In this document: positions 50,617 through 59,950 of the stretch, one piece after another
Numbering within the stretch: position 1 is the stretch's first letter
How the letters are laid out: each line of letters starts with the position of its first letter
Origin: Bartonella sp. M0177
GTDB lineage: Bacteria > Pseudomonadota > Alphaproteobacteria > Rhizobiales > Rhizobiaceae
Direction of reading: 5' to 3'
NCBI RefSeq assembly: GCF_016102285.1
Contig: NZ_JACFOY010000002.1
Coordinates: 1-64,000 of the forward strand
DNA: 64,000 nt
The notes under the pieces: generated by a model
What the model was told of the DNA's origin: nothing
Databases searched by the model: none
The model's input: only the letters and a program-made list of their open reading frames with translations
Made by a program: the position numbers and the translations under genes

Positions 50617-52095
50617 ATGGTAAGTAAAATAATTCCTATTCCCCCGTTTGATTGCATTGTTTTTGGCGGTGCGGGCGATCTTGCCGAAAGAAAGCTCTTA
50701 CCTGCACTCTATCACCGCCAATGCACAGGACAATTCAGTGAACCGACTCGCATTATCGGTACATCACGCTCGAAACTGACGGATGAAGAATATCGCAATT
50801 TTGCGCGCCAGGCGATCGAGAAACATGTTTCGTCCGCCGATATAGACAAAGGTGAAGTTGACCGTTTTCTCGAAAGGCTGAGTTACGTTCCCGTTGACGC
50901 TACAAGCGATGACGGTTGGGACAAATTGAAAAAAGCAATCGAGATTTCTTCGAAGAACACGATCAGAGCCTTTTATCTGGCGGTCAGTCCGGCACTTTTC
51001 GGCAGTATTGCCGAACATTTGGGAAAAAATGGGCTGGTCACCGATGAAACCCGTATCATCGTTGAAAAACCGATCGGACGGGATCGTGAAACTGCAACCA
51101 AGCTTAATGATACATTGGCACGGGTTTTTCACGAGAAGCAGATTTTCAGAATCGACCATTATTTGGGCAAAGAGACTGTCCAGAATTTGATGGCATTGCG
51201 CTTTGCCAATGCGCTTTATGAACCATTATGGAATTCTGCCCACATTGACCATGTCCAGATAACAGTGGCCGAATCAGTCGGGCTTGAGGGACGTGCCGGT
51301 TATTATGACAATGCAGGCGCTCTTCGCGACATGGTGCAAAACCATATGTTGCAACTTTTGTGTCTGGTTGCGATGGAACCGCCTTCAGCCAATACGGCCG
51401 ATGTTGTCCGTGACGAGAAGCTTAAAGTTCTTCATTCACTTTCCCGCATTGATAGCCATAATGTAACAACCCGCACCGTACGCGGCCAATATAAAGCCGG
51501 TGCTTCGACAAGCGGGCCTGTCGGTTCCTATCTTGATGATCTTAAAAAAGACAAAAGCAATACCGAAACATTTGTTGCTTTGAAAGTTGACATTAACAAT
51601 TGGCGTTGGGCAGGTGCACCCTTTTATTTACGCACCGGCAAACGACTGGCGACCCGCATGTCGGAAATTGTGGTGACGTTCAAACCCATTCCTTATAACA
51701 TTTTCGGCAGCGAGGCTGGCGAGATTGTACCGAACCGGCTGGTTATCCGTTTGCAGCCTGACGAGGGTGTCAAACAATGGCTGATGATCAAGGATCCGGG
51801 GCCAGGTGGAATGCGGCTTCATCATGTGCCACTTGATATGACATTTGCCGATTCATTTCAGGTTCGCAATCCCGACGCTTATGAACGTTTGTTGATGGAT
51901 GCCGTACGTGGCAACCAGACATTGTTCATGCGGCGTGATGAAGTCGAAGCTGCGTGGAGCTTTGTTGACCCGATCGAAGAAGGTTGGGAAGCAACAAATA
52001 TGCCGGTTCAAGGTTATACGGCAGGAACATGGGGGCCATCAAAATCGATTGCCCTGATCGAGCGGGATGGTCGTACATGGAACGACACAGTTTAG
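50617..52095 (+). CDS. zwf: Glucose-6-phosphate 1-dehydrogenase Zwf
   Basis: Oxidises glucose-6-phosphate to 6-phosphogluconolactone with NAD(P). The 492-residue protein has the nucleotide motif VFGGAGDLAERKLLPALY and the catalytic RIDHYLGKETVQN near residue 175; EKPIGRD is also conserved. It is the first gene of a three-gene operon with pgl (10-base gap) and edd. Ribosome binding sequence GAGG is about 15 bases upstream of the ATG, rather far. There is no other candidate start. Confidence 0.96.
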   Translation: MVSKIIPIPPFDCIVFGGAGDLAERKLLPALYHRQCTGQFSEPTRIIGTSRSKLTDEEYRNFARQAIEKHVSSADIDKGEVDRFLERLSYVPVDATSDDGWDKLKKAIEISSKNTIRAFYLAVSPALFGSIAEHLGKNGLVTDETRIIVEKPIGRDRETATKLNDTLARVFHEKQIFRIDHYLGKETVQNLMALRFANALYEPLWNSAHIDHVQITVAESVGLEGRAGYYDNAGALRDMVQNHMLQLLCLVAMEPPSANTADVVRDEKLKVLHSLSRIDSHNVTTRTVRGQYKAGASTSGPVGSYLDDLKKDKSNTETFVALKVDINNWRWAGAPFYLRTGKRLATRMSEIVVTFKPIPYNIFGSEAGEIVPNRLVIRLQPDEGVKQWLMIKDPGPGGMRLHHVPLDMTFADSFQVRNPDAYERLLMDAVRGNQTLFMRRDEVEAAWSFVDPIEEGWEATNMPVQGYTAGTWGPSKSIALIERDGRTWNDTV

Positions 52096-52105
52096 GGTAT
52101 TTGCT

Positions 52106-52873
52106 ATGAGCTTGATGGATACAAACCGGCTGAATTTCGACACGCCTTCGGCATTGGCTTCAGCTTTGGCTGATCGGGTTGCAGCGGAATTGAGCGTTGC
52201 TATTGTTGAACGCAAACAGGCAGTGCTCGCAGTATCAGGTGGTAAAACGCCAGAACTTTTTTTCCATTATCTCGCCAAGGCGGATATTGATTGGAAAAAC
52301 ATTCTTGTCACTCTGGTCGATGAACGTTTTGTGCCCGTGACAGATGATCGTTCCAACGAACGTCTGGTGCGTTCAAGCCTCTTACAGAATTTTGCTTCAA
52401 AAGCCCGCTTTTATGGCCTTTATAACCCGTCGATTACCGCGGAACTTGCGGCCTTTTCCGCGGCAAGTCGCATTAACGGCCTGCCACGGCCTTTTGATGT
52501 GATCGTTCTTGGCATGGGAACCGACGGGCATACAGCTTCGTTCTTCCCCGGTGGTGATCGTTTGAAACAGGCTATTGACCCGGAATCGCGTGCGCTGGTT
52601 TTACCGATTCATGCACGTGGCTTGAAGGAAGCCCGTTTAACGCTTACATTGCCCGTTATTGTCGAAGCACGCTTTATCGCTCTTCATATTGAAGGTCAGA
52701 CAAAACTGGATGTTTTCGAACGGGCTTTACAAGACGGACCGGTTGAAGAATTGCCTATTCGTGCAGTGTTGAAAAATACACGCCATCCGGTTCAGGTCTA
52801 CTGGTCGCCGAATGAAGAGGAAAAGCAGATAACGGATGGAACCCATTCGTTATTTGATACAGTTTCAGTTTAG
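52106..52873 (+). CDS. pgl: 6-Phosphogluconolactonase Pgl
   Basis: Hydrolyses the lactone made by Zwf to 6-phosphogluconate. The 255-residue protein is of the NagB-like DevB type: [13 protein letters not shown] near the start, LVDERFVP in the middle, and [14 protein letters not shown] as the substrate loop. ATG at 52106 chosen because AGGG lies upstream and the family starts here; the frame overlaps the zwf end if extended. It is 14 bases before edd. Confidence 0.95.
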   Translation: MSLMDTNRLNFDTPSALASALADRVAAELSVAIVERKQAVLAVSGGKTPELFFHYLAKADIDWKNILVTLVDERFVPVTDDRSNERLVRSSLLQNFASKARFYGLYNPSITAELAAFSAASRINGLPRPFDVIVLGMGTDGHTASFFPGGDRLKQAIDPESRALVLPIHARGLKEARLTLTLPVIVEARFIALHIEGQTKLDVFERALQDGPVEELPIRAVLKNTRHPVQVYWSPNEEEKQITDGTHSLFDTVSV

Positions 52874-52887
52874 GAGAAATAGAGAAC

Positions 52888-54723
52888 ATGTCTCTTTCAG
52901 GCACAATTGCTGCCGTGACAGACCGGATTCGTGAACGGTCCAAAAAAAGTCGCGAAATCTATCTTGACCGCATCACCCATGCAGCACGAAATCGCCCGCG
53001 TCGCAGCTTTTTTGCCTGTGCCAATCAGGCGCACAGCTTTGCCGCCTGCGCACCGCTTGATAAAGAACGGTTGAAAGAAGATGTCGTCGGTAATATCGGC
53101 ATTATTACAGCCTATAATGACATGTTGTCTGCGCATCAGCCCTTTGAAGCTTTTCCGAAAATTATCAGGGAAGCAGCACGTGAAGCTGGCGGTGTAGCCG
53201 AAGTTGCAAGCGGTGTTCCGGCGATGTGCGATGGTATTACCCAAGGTTATACCGGCATGGAACTGTCGCTTTTTTCACGTGATGTGATTGCTATGGCAGC
53301 AGCTGTCGGTCTTTCGCATGATGTGTTTGATGCTGCACTTTATCTCGGCATCTGCGACAAGATTGTCCCGGGACTTTTGATAGCCGCGTTGACGTTCGGG
53401 CATATCCCCGCAATTTTTGTGCCGTCGGGCCCGATGACAACCGGTCAGGGCAACGACAAGAAAGCGGAAATCCGCCAGCTTTATGCCGAAGGCAAGGTCG
53501 ACCGCAAAGCGTTGCTGCAATCGGAAGCGACATCCTATCATGCACCGGGAACGTGCACTTTCTATGGAACGGCCAATTCCAACCAGATGATGATGGAAAT
53601 GATGGGGCTTCATATGCCAGGAGCCGCATTCATCAACCCTAATACTCCGTTACGCGATGCATTAACGCGCGAAGCCACCAGACGCGCCCTCAAGATTACC
53701 GCCCTTGGCAATGAATATACGCCGGTCGGTGCGATGATCGACGAAAGGTCGTTTGTTAACGCCATTGTCGGATTGAATGCGACTGGTGGTTCAACGAACC
53801 ATACAATCCATTTGATCGCTATGGCTCATGCCGCAGGTATTGATCTCAACTGGGCAGATATTGCCGAAATTTCGTCGGTCGTTCCGCTTATTGCGAGGGT
53901 TTATCCCAACGGTCTTGCCGATGTGAACTATTTCCATGCCGCTGGCGGTATGGGCTTTGTGATTAAACAATTGATTGAAGCGGGTCTCGTTCATGAAGAT
54001 GTCCGCACAGTCGTCGGCGAGGGCTTGGATGCTTATGCAACCGAACCGAAACTTGGAAGTGACGGGCAAGTTGTGCGTGAACCGGCACCGGAAAAAAGTG
54101 GCGATGAAAAGGTGCTCACCGGCTGGCGGAAACCCTTCCAACCGGATGGTGGCATTCGTGTGCTTTCCGGCAATATGGGCGCTGCCATTATCAAAGTGTC
54201 GGCAGTCAAACCCGAACGCTGGTTGATCGAAGCACCGGCTCTGGTTTTCAATGACCAACTGGAGCTTCAAGATGCTTTCAAAGCAGGCAAACTTGATGGC
54301 AAGGATTTTGTTGCCGTTGTGCGCTATCAGGGGCCAAAAGCCAATGGTATGCCGGAATTGCATAAACTGACGACAGTTCTTGGCGTGTTGCAGGATCGCG
54401 GGCAGAAGATTGCCCTTGTCACCGATGGCCGTATGTCCGGCGCATCCGGCAAAATTCCGGCTGCAATCCATGTCACACCGGAGGCACTTGATAATGGGCC
54501 GATTGCACGGTTGAAAGACGGCGATATGATCCGGCTTGATGCCAATGAGGGAACATTGACAATTCTTGTCGACGAACAGGAGTTCAACAACAGACCGATT
54601 GAACATCCTGATCTTTCAGCCCATGAATTCGGTACCGGACGCGAGCTTTTCCGTGTTTTCCGCGAATTTGTCGGGCGGGCTGATCAAGGAGCAAGCGTTG
54701 TTGTTGGTCCTTTACGCAAATAG
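52888..54723 (+). CDS. edd: Phosphogluconate dehydratase Edd
   Basis: Dehydrates 6-phosphogluconate to KDPG, the first dedicated step of the Entner-Doudoroff pathway. The 611-residue protein belongs to the IlvD/Edd family with an Fe-S cluster; cysteines are in [18 protein letters not shown] and [11 protein letters not shown], and [16 protein letters not shown] ends the core. Ribosome binding site GGAGAAATAG precedes the ATG. The aldolase Eda, which must follow, is not in the window. A strong bidirectional hairpin ends the operon. Confidence 0.96.
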   Translation: MSLSGTIAAVTDRIRERSKKSREIYLDRITHAARNRPRRSFFACANQAHSFAACAPLDKERLKEDVVGNIGIITAYNDMLSAHQPFEAFPKIIREAAREAGGVAEVASGVPAMCDGITQGYTGMELSLFSRDVIAMAAAVGLSHDVFDAALYLGICDKIVPGLLIAALTFGHIPAIFVPSGPMTTGQGNDKKAEIRQLYAEGKVDRKALLQSEATSYHAPGTCTFYGTANSNQMMMEMMGLHMPGAAFINPNTPLRDALTREATRRALKITALGNEYTPVGAMIDERSFVNAIVGLNATGGSTNHTIHLIAMAHAAGIDLNWADIAEISSVVPLIARVYPNGLADVNYFHAAGGMGFVIKQLIEAGLVHEDVRTVVGEGLDAYATEPKLGSDGQVVREPAPEKSGDEKVLTGWRKPFQPDGGIRVLSGNMGAAIIKVSAVKPERWLIEAPALVFNDQLELQDAFKAGKLDGKDFVAVVRYQGPKANGMPELHKLTTVLGVLQDRGQKIALVTDGRMSGASGKIPAAIHVTPEALDNGPIARLKDGDMIRLDANEGTLTILVDEQEFNNRPIEHPDLSAHEFGTGRELFRVFREFVGRADQGASVVVGPLRK

Positions 54724-54751
54724 CTGTTTTAAAGCTTTTTAGAGTCACAAA

Positions 54752-54786
54752 AACGCTCCGGATTTGATTGTTCTGGAGCGTTTTTT
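54752..54786. terminator. Bidirectional intrinsic terminator between edd and folD
   Basis: AACGCTCCGGA (54752-54762) pairs with TCTGGAGCGTT (54772-54782) with one G:T. A T-run follows on the plus strand to 54786, and five A before the stem give a T-run on the minus strand. It serves convergent edd and folD. Confidence 0.9.
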
Positions 54787-54846
54787 ATTGATTTTCTGAA
54801 ATGACATTCAATCAGTAAATGTTTTGAAGGAAATATCGCATCCCTA

Positions 54847-55746
54847 TCAGAATTTTGGCAATGGCAAATTATTTGCCTTGCAAGCCGCTTTCAAAGTATT
54901 TGCCATTAACATGGCAATTGTCATAGGCCCGACACCACCCGGAACAGGGGTGATGAAGCCTGCCACTTTTTCTGCGGTTTTATATTCGACATCACCGACA
55001 AGACGGGTTTTCCCCTGACCTTTTTCAGGAGCGGGAATGCGGTTGATGCCGACATCAATGACGGTGGCACCGGGTTTTATCCAGTCACCTTTGATCATTT
55101 CGGGTTTACCGACAGCCGCTACAAGAATATCGGCACTACGGCAGACATCATCAATTTCGCGGGTGCGGCTATGGGCAATCGTGACTGTTGCATTGGCCGC
55201 AAGAAGGAGCGCTGCAACCGGTTTTCCAACGATATTCGAACGGCCGACAACCACTGCATCAAGGCCGGAAAGATCTTTACCCAAACCATGTTTGATCATG
55301 TACATGATACCGGCGGGCGTGCAGGGAATAAATGCGTCTTCAATTGCACCGGTCATAAGTTTTCCGGCATTGATATAGTGGAAGCCGTCAACATCTTTAT
55401 CCGGTGAAATTGTCTGGATGACATGATCGGCATTGATATGTGCAGGTAATGGCAATTGCACCAGAATGCCGTGGATATTTTTGTCTTCATTCAGTTCCTT
55501 GACAAGGGCAAGCAAATCCGACTCGCTGGTTTTCTCATCCAGTTCATATTTGTTGGATAGAAAACCGCATTCTTCGGCGCGTTTTTCCTTGGATGCAACA
55601 TAAACCTTGCTGGCAGAATCCTCTCCGACAATAATCACCGCAATACCCGGTTGAATATCGTGTTGTTCACGTAAAACAGCAGTTCCCTGTTTTACCTTGG
55701 CAAGGATGTCTTCAGAAAGTTTTTTCCCGTCGATCACATTGGCCAT
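54847..55746 (-). CDS. folD: Methylenetetrahydrofolate dehydrogenase/cyclohydrolase FolD
   Basis: Two-step enzyme that interconverts 5,10-methylene-, methenyl- and 10-formyl-tetrahydrofolate. The 299-residue protein shows the catalytic [13 protein letters not shown] (tyrosine and lysine), [10 protein letters not shown], the NADP site [17 protein letters not shown] and the end motif [17 protein letters not shown]. The start codon at 55746 has AGGA upstream. Alone on its strand; it shares a terminator with edd. Confidence 0.97.
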   Translation of the reverse strand: MANVIDGKKLSEDILAKVKQGTAVLREQHDIQPGIAVIIVGEDSASKVYVASKEKRAEECGFLSNKYELDEKTSESDLLALVKELNEDKNIHGILVQLPLPAHINADHVIQTISPDKDVDGFHYINAGKLMTGAIEDAFIPCTPAGIMYMIKHGLGKDLSGLDAVVVGRSNIVGKPVAALLLAANATVTIAHSRTREIDDVCRSADILVAAVGKPEMIKGDWIKPGATVIDVGINRIPAPEKGQGKTRLVGDVEYKTAEKVAGFITPVPGGVGPMTIAMLMANTLKAACKANNLPLPKF

Positions 55747-56159
55747 AGAGGAATCCTTTCACTCGGCTTTTTGTTCTGCTTTAAAGCATTTTCCTGAAAT
55801 AAAACAGGTCATTGTGTCAAGATTGTACGCATTTGACACAGAGGAGTTGGAAAATAGCGAGTTGAGCTGCAAGAGCAAGAGAAAATAGGCTTTTGTCTGT
55901 TAAAGCCGCAAAATATTCAAACGATGCTCTTCGACGGTGGAAATTCGAATGGAGATTTTCGCGTATTTTGAGCTGACGGAAAGCTTTTTTATCAAAAAAA
56001 TTGCGGAATAAGCGGGGGGGGCACAAAGGAGGCGCGTCACCGGAACAGCCAATCCCCTTATCAAGGTGTCTTGCAATAATGAAAAACTGTGTGACCGGAT
56101 AAAAATGCGGGGCAAAAAGATTATATGCGGTTTTAATCAAGAACCGCATATAGTCTGTT
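55747..56159. other. Intergenic region between folD and the lrgBA pair
   Basis: About 410 bases with no supported gene. A minus-strand frame of 110 codons (55817-56149) crosses it, but has no likely start and includes a run of eight G (56014-56021). It should hold the folD promoter. Confidence 0.45.
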
Positions 56160-56903
56160 CTATTTCAGAAGCCACCCCAAAATCGGGGCAAGCAGAACAT
56201 TGACAATGCCAACCATCACCATAACGAGGCCGGCAATCGACCCTTCCTGGCGCCCCATCTGGTGGGCACGGGCAACGCCTGCTCCATGTGCACCCATACC
56301 GAAAAGCGCACCACGAGCAAGGGACGAGCGTAGCGGCAGATATTTGACAATCACTTCACCGAGTGCAGCGCCCATAACACCCGTCAGAACAACAAAAATG
56401 GCTGTCAAATCCGGAATGCCGCCAATATCGCCCGAAACCTCCATCGCAAAAGGTGTGCTGATCGAACGCGGCATAAGACTGAGCCGCAAAGTCGGATCAA
56501 GTTGCATAAGCGTTGCAAGCCCCCAAGCCGACAACATCGAGGCAAAAGAACCGACGATGATACCGATTGTCAGAATAAACCAGTTTTTAACGATGATGCG
56601 GCGTTGCTGCCAGATTGGTACGGCAAAGGCAACGGTGACCGGTCCCAGAATGGCAACCAGCCAATGGGTGGCCTTGATGTAATGGGCGTAGTCACCTTTA
56701 AGCAAGACGACAACAATCATCAAAAGAAGCGGTGTCACCGCCAATGGTGTCAGCCACCAATAAGAAAAACGGCGGTAAAATGCTTTAGCCGCCATATAGA
56801 GAAGGATGGTAACAAGCGACCAGAAAACCGTTTTGAAAACCGGATTGGTATAAAGCTCGATATCGGCAAGATATTGTTCAAGATTTGCTTCAATGTTTGA
56901 CAT
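56160..56903 (-). CDS. LrgB/CidB-family membrane protein
   Basis: A 247-residue integral membrane protein with about seven spans. The family core is present as SLMPRSISTPFAMEVSGDIGGIPDLTAIFVVLTGVMGA, followed by GAHGAGVARAHQMG. LrgB/CidB-type proteins act with LrgA/CidA-type small holin-like proteins, in autolysis or, in recent views, in the export and import of small organic acids such as pyruvate or glycolate. Fourteen bases overlap with the upstream lrgA-type gene. A LysR regulator is divergent, as in cidABC of Gram-positives, so CidB-like may be the better term. Confidence 0.9.
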   Translation of the reverse strand: MSNIEANLEQYLADIELYTNPVFKTVFWSLVTILLYMAAKAFYRRFSYWWLTPLAVTPLLLMIVVVLLKGDYAHYIKATHWLVAILGPVTVAFAVPIWQQRRIIVKNWFILTIGIIVGSFASMLSAWGLATLMQLDPTLRLSLMPRSISTPFAMEVSGDIGGIPDLTAIFVVLTGVMGAALGEVIVKYLPLRSSLARGALFGMGAHGAGVARAHQMGRQEGSIAGLVMVMVGIVNVLLAPILGWLLK

Positions 56904-57297
56904 GGCGCATTAACATCCAGCGGTAACAAAGATCTATTGTCAAAGCGGTGATACTCATAACAACAAAGGTGCCGCCAAGAATAACAACCAGAATTTTAAT
57001 ACCCAACAAGCCGATAAATTCTTTGTGATTGAGCAGGGCAAGAACTGCCGGAACAAAAAACAGGAGCATTTCGGCAATGAGCCAATCGGCACCGCGTTTC
57101 ATGCTTAATATGCTGAGTTTGTGGCTGGCAAGCGCAAGAAGTGCCAGAACCATACCGATAATTGCGCCCGGAATCGGTAGGTTCAGTGCCCGGCTAATGA
57201 CCTCGCCAATAATCCAGAATGCGCACAAAAGTCCCATCTGTGCAAATATGTTGCGATGGAAAAGCCGGCGTGTTTGAATAGTAAGACGATGTATCAT
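56890..57297 (-). CDS. LrgA/CidA-family holin-like membrane protein
   Basis: A 135-residue protein with four spans. Family features are the stretch FWIIGEVISRALNLPIPGAIIGMVLALLAL with its glycine-proline turn, and AEMLLFFVPAVLALLNHKEF. It overlaps the LrgB-type gene by 14 bases, and the pair is likely cotranscribed. The region upstream carries two inverted repeats and a divergent LysR-type regulator. Confidence 0.9.
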   Translation of the reverse strand: MIHRLTIQTRRLFHRNIFAQMGLLCAFWIIGEVISRALNLPIPGAIIGMVLALLALASHKLSILSMKRGADWLIAEMLLFFVPAVLALLNHKEFIGLLGIKILVVILGGTFVVMSITALTIDLCYRWMLMRHVKH

Positions 57298-57349
57298 TTA
57301 ATTTACTCCTGACAAAACGTTAGATAAGTGATGCTGTGTCATTCGTAAA

Positions 57350-57389
57350 ATGAATTGAATTCATGTAGACTATTCCTATATAGAATAGT
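57350..57389. promoter_or_regulatory. Tandem inverted repeats, likely LysR-type operator
   Basis: Two perfect dyads lie between the divergent genes: ATGAATT-G-AATTCAT (57350-57364) and ACTATTC-CTATATA-GAATAGT (57369-57389). The second includes TTC-N7-GAA, that is the T-N11-A box bound by LysR regulators, directly before the regulator start (57391), so it may also serve in autorepression. Confidence 0.65.
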
Positions 57390-57390
57390 T

Positions 57391-58299
57391 ATGCAAATAA
57401 GAACGCTTGAAGCCTTTGTCGAAATTATACGCCAGAACGGCTTTTCCTCGGCCGCGAAAGTTCTGAACTCGACGCAATCGACGGTCAGTAAATCTCTGGC
57501 CCAGCTCGAAAGCCAGTATGGAACCAAATTAATCAATCGAAACAAAGAAAAAATGCAGCTTACAGCGGCAGGCGAATATGTCTTTCGCCATGCCCAACGC
57601 ATTCTTGCCGAAGAATCGGCAATGGAGCGCGAAATCGCCGAATTGAAGGGACTAAAACGCGGTATTCTGAAAATAGGACTTCCGCCTATTGGCAGTTCGG
57701 AGCTTTTTGCTCCGGTTCTTGCCCGCTATACGTCCGCCCACCCGCAGATCGATATCAATATTGTTGAACACGGGAGCAAAAAACTGGAGGAGCTGGTGCG
57801 GCAGGGAGAAATCGAACTTGCCGGTTCTCTGGTACCGATTGCGAGCGGCTTCGATTATCAGGATGTTCGTAATGATCCTGTTGTTGCGCTCATGCCGGCC
57901 AGTCTTGCCGGAGAGCGAACCACAATCACAGCCAAAGAGCTTGTTGAATATCCGTTTGTGCTTTTTGCCAGTCAATTTGCTCTGACACCGCTTGTTATTG
58001 AAACATTTCATAAAAAAGGACTGTCACCCGTCGTTTCGGCGCGCTCGAGTCAGATCGACTTTTTATTTGGTTTGGTGGCAGCGGGAATGGGGGTTGGCTT
58101 TTTACCCCGTATGATTGCCGAAAAACGGAATGTCAAAAATGTCAAAATGGTTGAAATGACCGACACAATCATTGAATGGCATATGGCATTGATTTGGCGT
58201 AGCAATAGTCACCTTTCCTATGCGGCTCGCGAATGGTTGCGGCTGTCGGGAGAATACCATGATGAAACATTGAAAGTAAATAACAGCGTAAAATCATGA
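57391..58299 (+). CDS. LysR-family regulator of the lrgBA pair (CidR-like)
   Basis: A 302-residue regulator. The winged helix lies in the first 60 residues (MQIRTLEAFVEIIRQNGFSSAAKVLNSTQSTVSKSL), followed by a linker helix and an effector-binding domain beginning near GILKIGLPPIGSSELFAPVL. The divergent position towards the lrgA/lrgB pair is as for CidR, which responds to acetate or other organic acids; the effector here is unknown. The ATG at 57391 is preferred as it gives the standard length; an upstream in-frame ATG at 57355 would run through the operator. Confidence 0.88.
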   Translation: MQIRTLEAFVEIIRQNGFSSAAKVLNSTQSTVSKSLAQLESQYGTKLINRNKEKMQLTAAGEYVFRHAQRILAEESAMEREIAELKGLKRGILKIGLPPIGSSELFAPVLARYTSAHPQIDINIVEHGSKKLEELVRQGEIELAGSLVPIASGFDYQDVRNDPVVALMPASLAGERTTITAKELVEYPFVLFASQFALTPLVIETFHKKGLSPVVSARSSQIDFLFGLVAAGMGVGFLPRMIAEKRNVKNVKMVEMTDTIIEWHMALIWRSNSHLSYAAREWLRLSGEYHDETLKVNNSVKS

Positions 58300-58492
58300 T
58301 CCGTTTTTTTCGGGCCCCAAGAAAAAAAGGTGCAGAAGCAACATAGTGTAAAATTCTCTTGAAATATTGGCGATTAGTTCTTGCGTCCGACAATTAAATT
58401 TCTATTATTCTGCCATTTGAAACAGTAAATTACCGCTTGTGTGCGGTCATTTAAAAGCGGGGACGTGAAGCGTCAAACTTGGGAATGGTTTT

Positions 58493-59116
58493 ATGGGTAC
58501 TCAAAAAAGACGACTCATCGTTGTTGGAAATGCCGATTTACCGAGAGATTTGTCGGAAGAGATAGATAGCGCAGACTATGTTTTACGCTTCAATCGTCCT
58601 AGACTTCTTGACGGCTGGAGTGGTTCAAAGACCAGTTGTCTGATGATGTGTAACTCCGGCAAGCCAATGCAGCAGAAACTTGAAGATCATTCTTTTCTGG
58701 AATACAAATTTTTTAAACAGGCCGAGCTCATTACACTGGTCTATCATCCCTATATTATGAAGACTTATTTCGCCCGTCCCCGCTTAAGTTCGCAATTATT
58801 AAAACACCGAAGGCTCGACTGGACCGACAAGGCAATCAAAATTTTTGGCGGGGCGAGCAAGGATGTGGTTATAAAATCCGCGCAGTTCTATCTTGAAGCT
58901 TGTGCTGAAATCGGCATTGAAGGCCATAAACTCAAGGAATGGTTTCCATCGACCGGCTATCTCGGCATTTGGGATTGTTTGAAACAGTTCGATTTGTCGG
59001 AATGGGAAATTTTCATCTGCGGTTTTACCTGGCAGGGGTGGAAGCACCATGCCTGGTCAACAGAAGAAAAATGGGTGCGTGAGCGAATAGCCGAGGGAAC
59101 TTGCCATTTCTTGTAA
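58493..59116 (+). CDS. GT29 (sialyltransferase-like) family protein
   Basis: A 207-residue protein with the pattern of family GT29. Near the N-terminus, VVGNADL (10-16), EIDSADYVLRFN (23-34) and SGSKTS (43-48) match the large sialylmotif; PSTGYLG (152-158) up to ICGF (175-178) matches the small sialylmotif; H186 and E191 give the H-x4-E of motif VS. There is no signal peptide or span, so it should be cytoplasmic. GT29 is best known from animal sialyltransferases and plant relatives; a bacterial protein of this type may move sialic acid, Kdo or another nonulosonate-like sugar (inference). Relatives in rhizobia sometimes have the name urease operon accessory protein, which has no visible basis. 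It is followed by GT25 and deacetylase genes, in one direction. Confidence 0.78.
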   Translation: MGTQKRRLIVVGNADLPRDLSEEIDSADYVLRFNRPRLLDGWSGSKTSCLMMCNSGKPMQQKLEDHSFLEYKFFKQAELITLVYHPYIMKTYFARPRLSSQLLKHRRLDWTDKAIKIFGGASKDVVIKSAQFYLEACAEIGIEGHKLKEWFPSTGYLGIWDCLKQFDLSEWEIFICGFTWQGWKHHAWSTEEKWVRERIAEGTCHFL

Positions 59117-59208
59117 CAAGCGTGATTGATCGCCGTTGTTTTCTTTTCATGCAATCCGTATTATGACAAAAAACTTGTCGGTTCCGCTGTCGGATTTTCA
59201 GGATAACT

Positions 59209-59949
59209 ATGAACGGCTCATTAAAAACCATTAAAGCACTTGTTATTCATCTTGAACGGGCAAATGAGCGGGAAAGTCAGGTAGCGCTTCTGAAGAAATG
59301 TCTCCCATGTCCGACAATTATTTTAAACGCGATAGATAGTCTTTCTCTTGATGATCAAACAATTCATCACTTTTATCAAAAAAAGCTCTATCGTCCTTAT
59401 TATCCTTTCACATTATCAAAAAATGAAATTGCATGTTTTCTATCTCACAGGCTCGCCTGGCAAAAAATAATTGATGAGAGGTTGGATGCCGGTTTTGTTG
59501 TTGAAGACGATGTTGCCCTCGACGAGCGATTTGATGAAGTTTTCCGTTTCGCAGTTGATAACGGTAATTGCGACAGTTTCATCCGTTTTCCTTTCCGGTT
59601 GCGCGAGACCGGTAAAATAATTGCCGAAAAAGGCGACATCAAACTGATCAGGCCAACAGAAACCGGTTTGGGGCAGGTTGCCCAGCTAGTGGGCCGGAAT
59701 GCCGCCAAAAAACTTCTTGATGCAACCGGAATATTCGATCGGCCGGTTGACACAAGCGAGCAACTTTATTGGAAAACCGGTGTTCATCCGGAGGTTATTC
59801 TACCGCCAGTGGTTCGCGAAATTTCTGCAAAGCTGGGCGGCTCGACAATAAAAAGTAAACATTCATTTTTTGCCCGCCTTTACCGTGAAATAGCACGTCC
59901 GCTTTATCGGCATCGTATCAGGGCTTTATCAAAACGTCAGGAAGGTTGA
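59209..59949 (+). CDS. Glycosyltransferase family 25 protein (LPS-type)
   Basis: A 246-residue glycosyltransferase. It opens with IKALVIHLERANERESQVALL, the GT25 start. The motif NEIACFLSHRLAW at about 72-84 and the metal-binding VVEDDV at 98-102 are standard for LgtB/LpsA-type galactosyl- or glucosyltransferases of LPS. The C-terminal part is basic (HRIRALSKRQEG) and may touch the membrane. One base separates it from the deacetylase gene, so the two are coupled. The acceptor is presumably a cell-surface glycan. Confidence 0.87.
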   Translation: MNGSLKTIKALVIHLERANERESQVALLKKCLPCPTIILNAIDSLSLDDQTIHHFYQKKLYRPYYPFTLSKNEIACFLSHRLAWQKIIDERLDAGFVVEDDVALDERFDEVFRFAVDNGNCDSFIRFPFRLRETGKIIAEKGDIKLIRPTETGLGQVAQLVGRNAAKKLLDATGIFDRPVDTSEQLYWKTGVHPEVILPPVVREISAKLGGSTIKSKHSFFARLYREIARPLYRHRIRALSKRQEG

Positions 59950-59950
59950 G

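Noticed and set aside
53791-54606. 271-codon frame antisense to edd
   Set aside because: Shadow of edd; no ribosome binding site and no domain.
58493-59116. Naming the GT29-like gene as a urease operon accessory protein
   Set aside because: That label is used for some relatives in databases as far as I recall, but the sequence shows glycosyltransferase motifs and the gene is about 48 kb from the urease operon.
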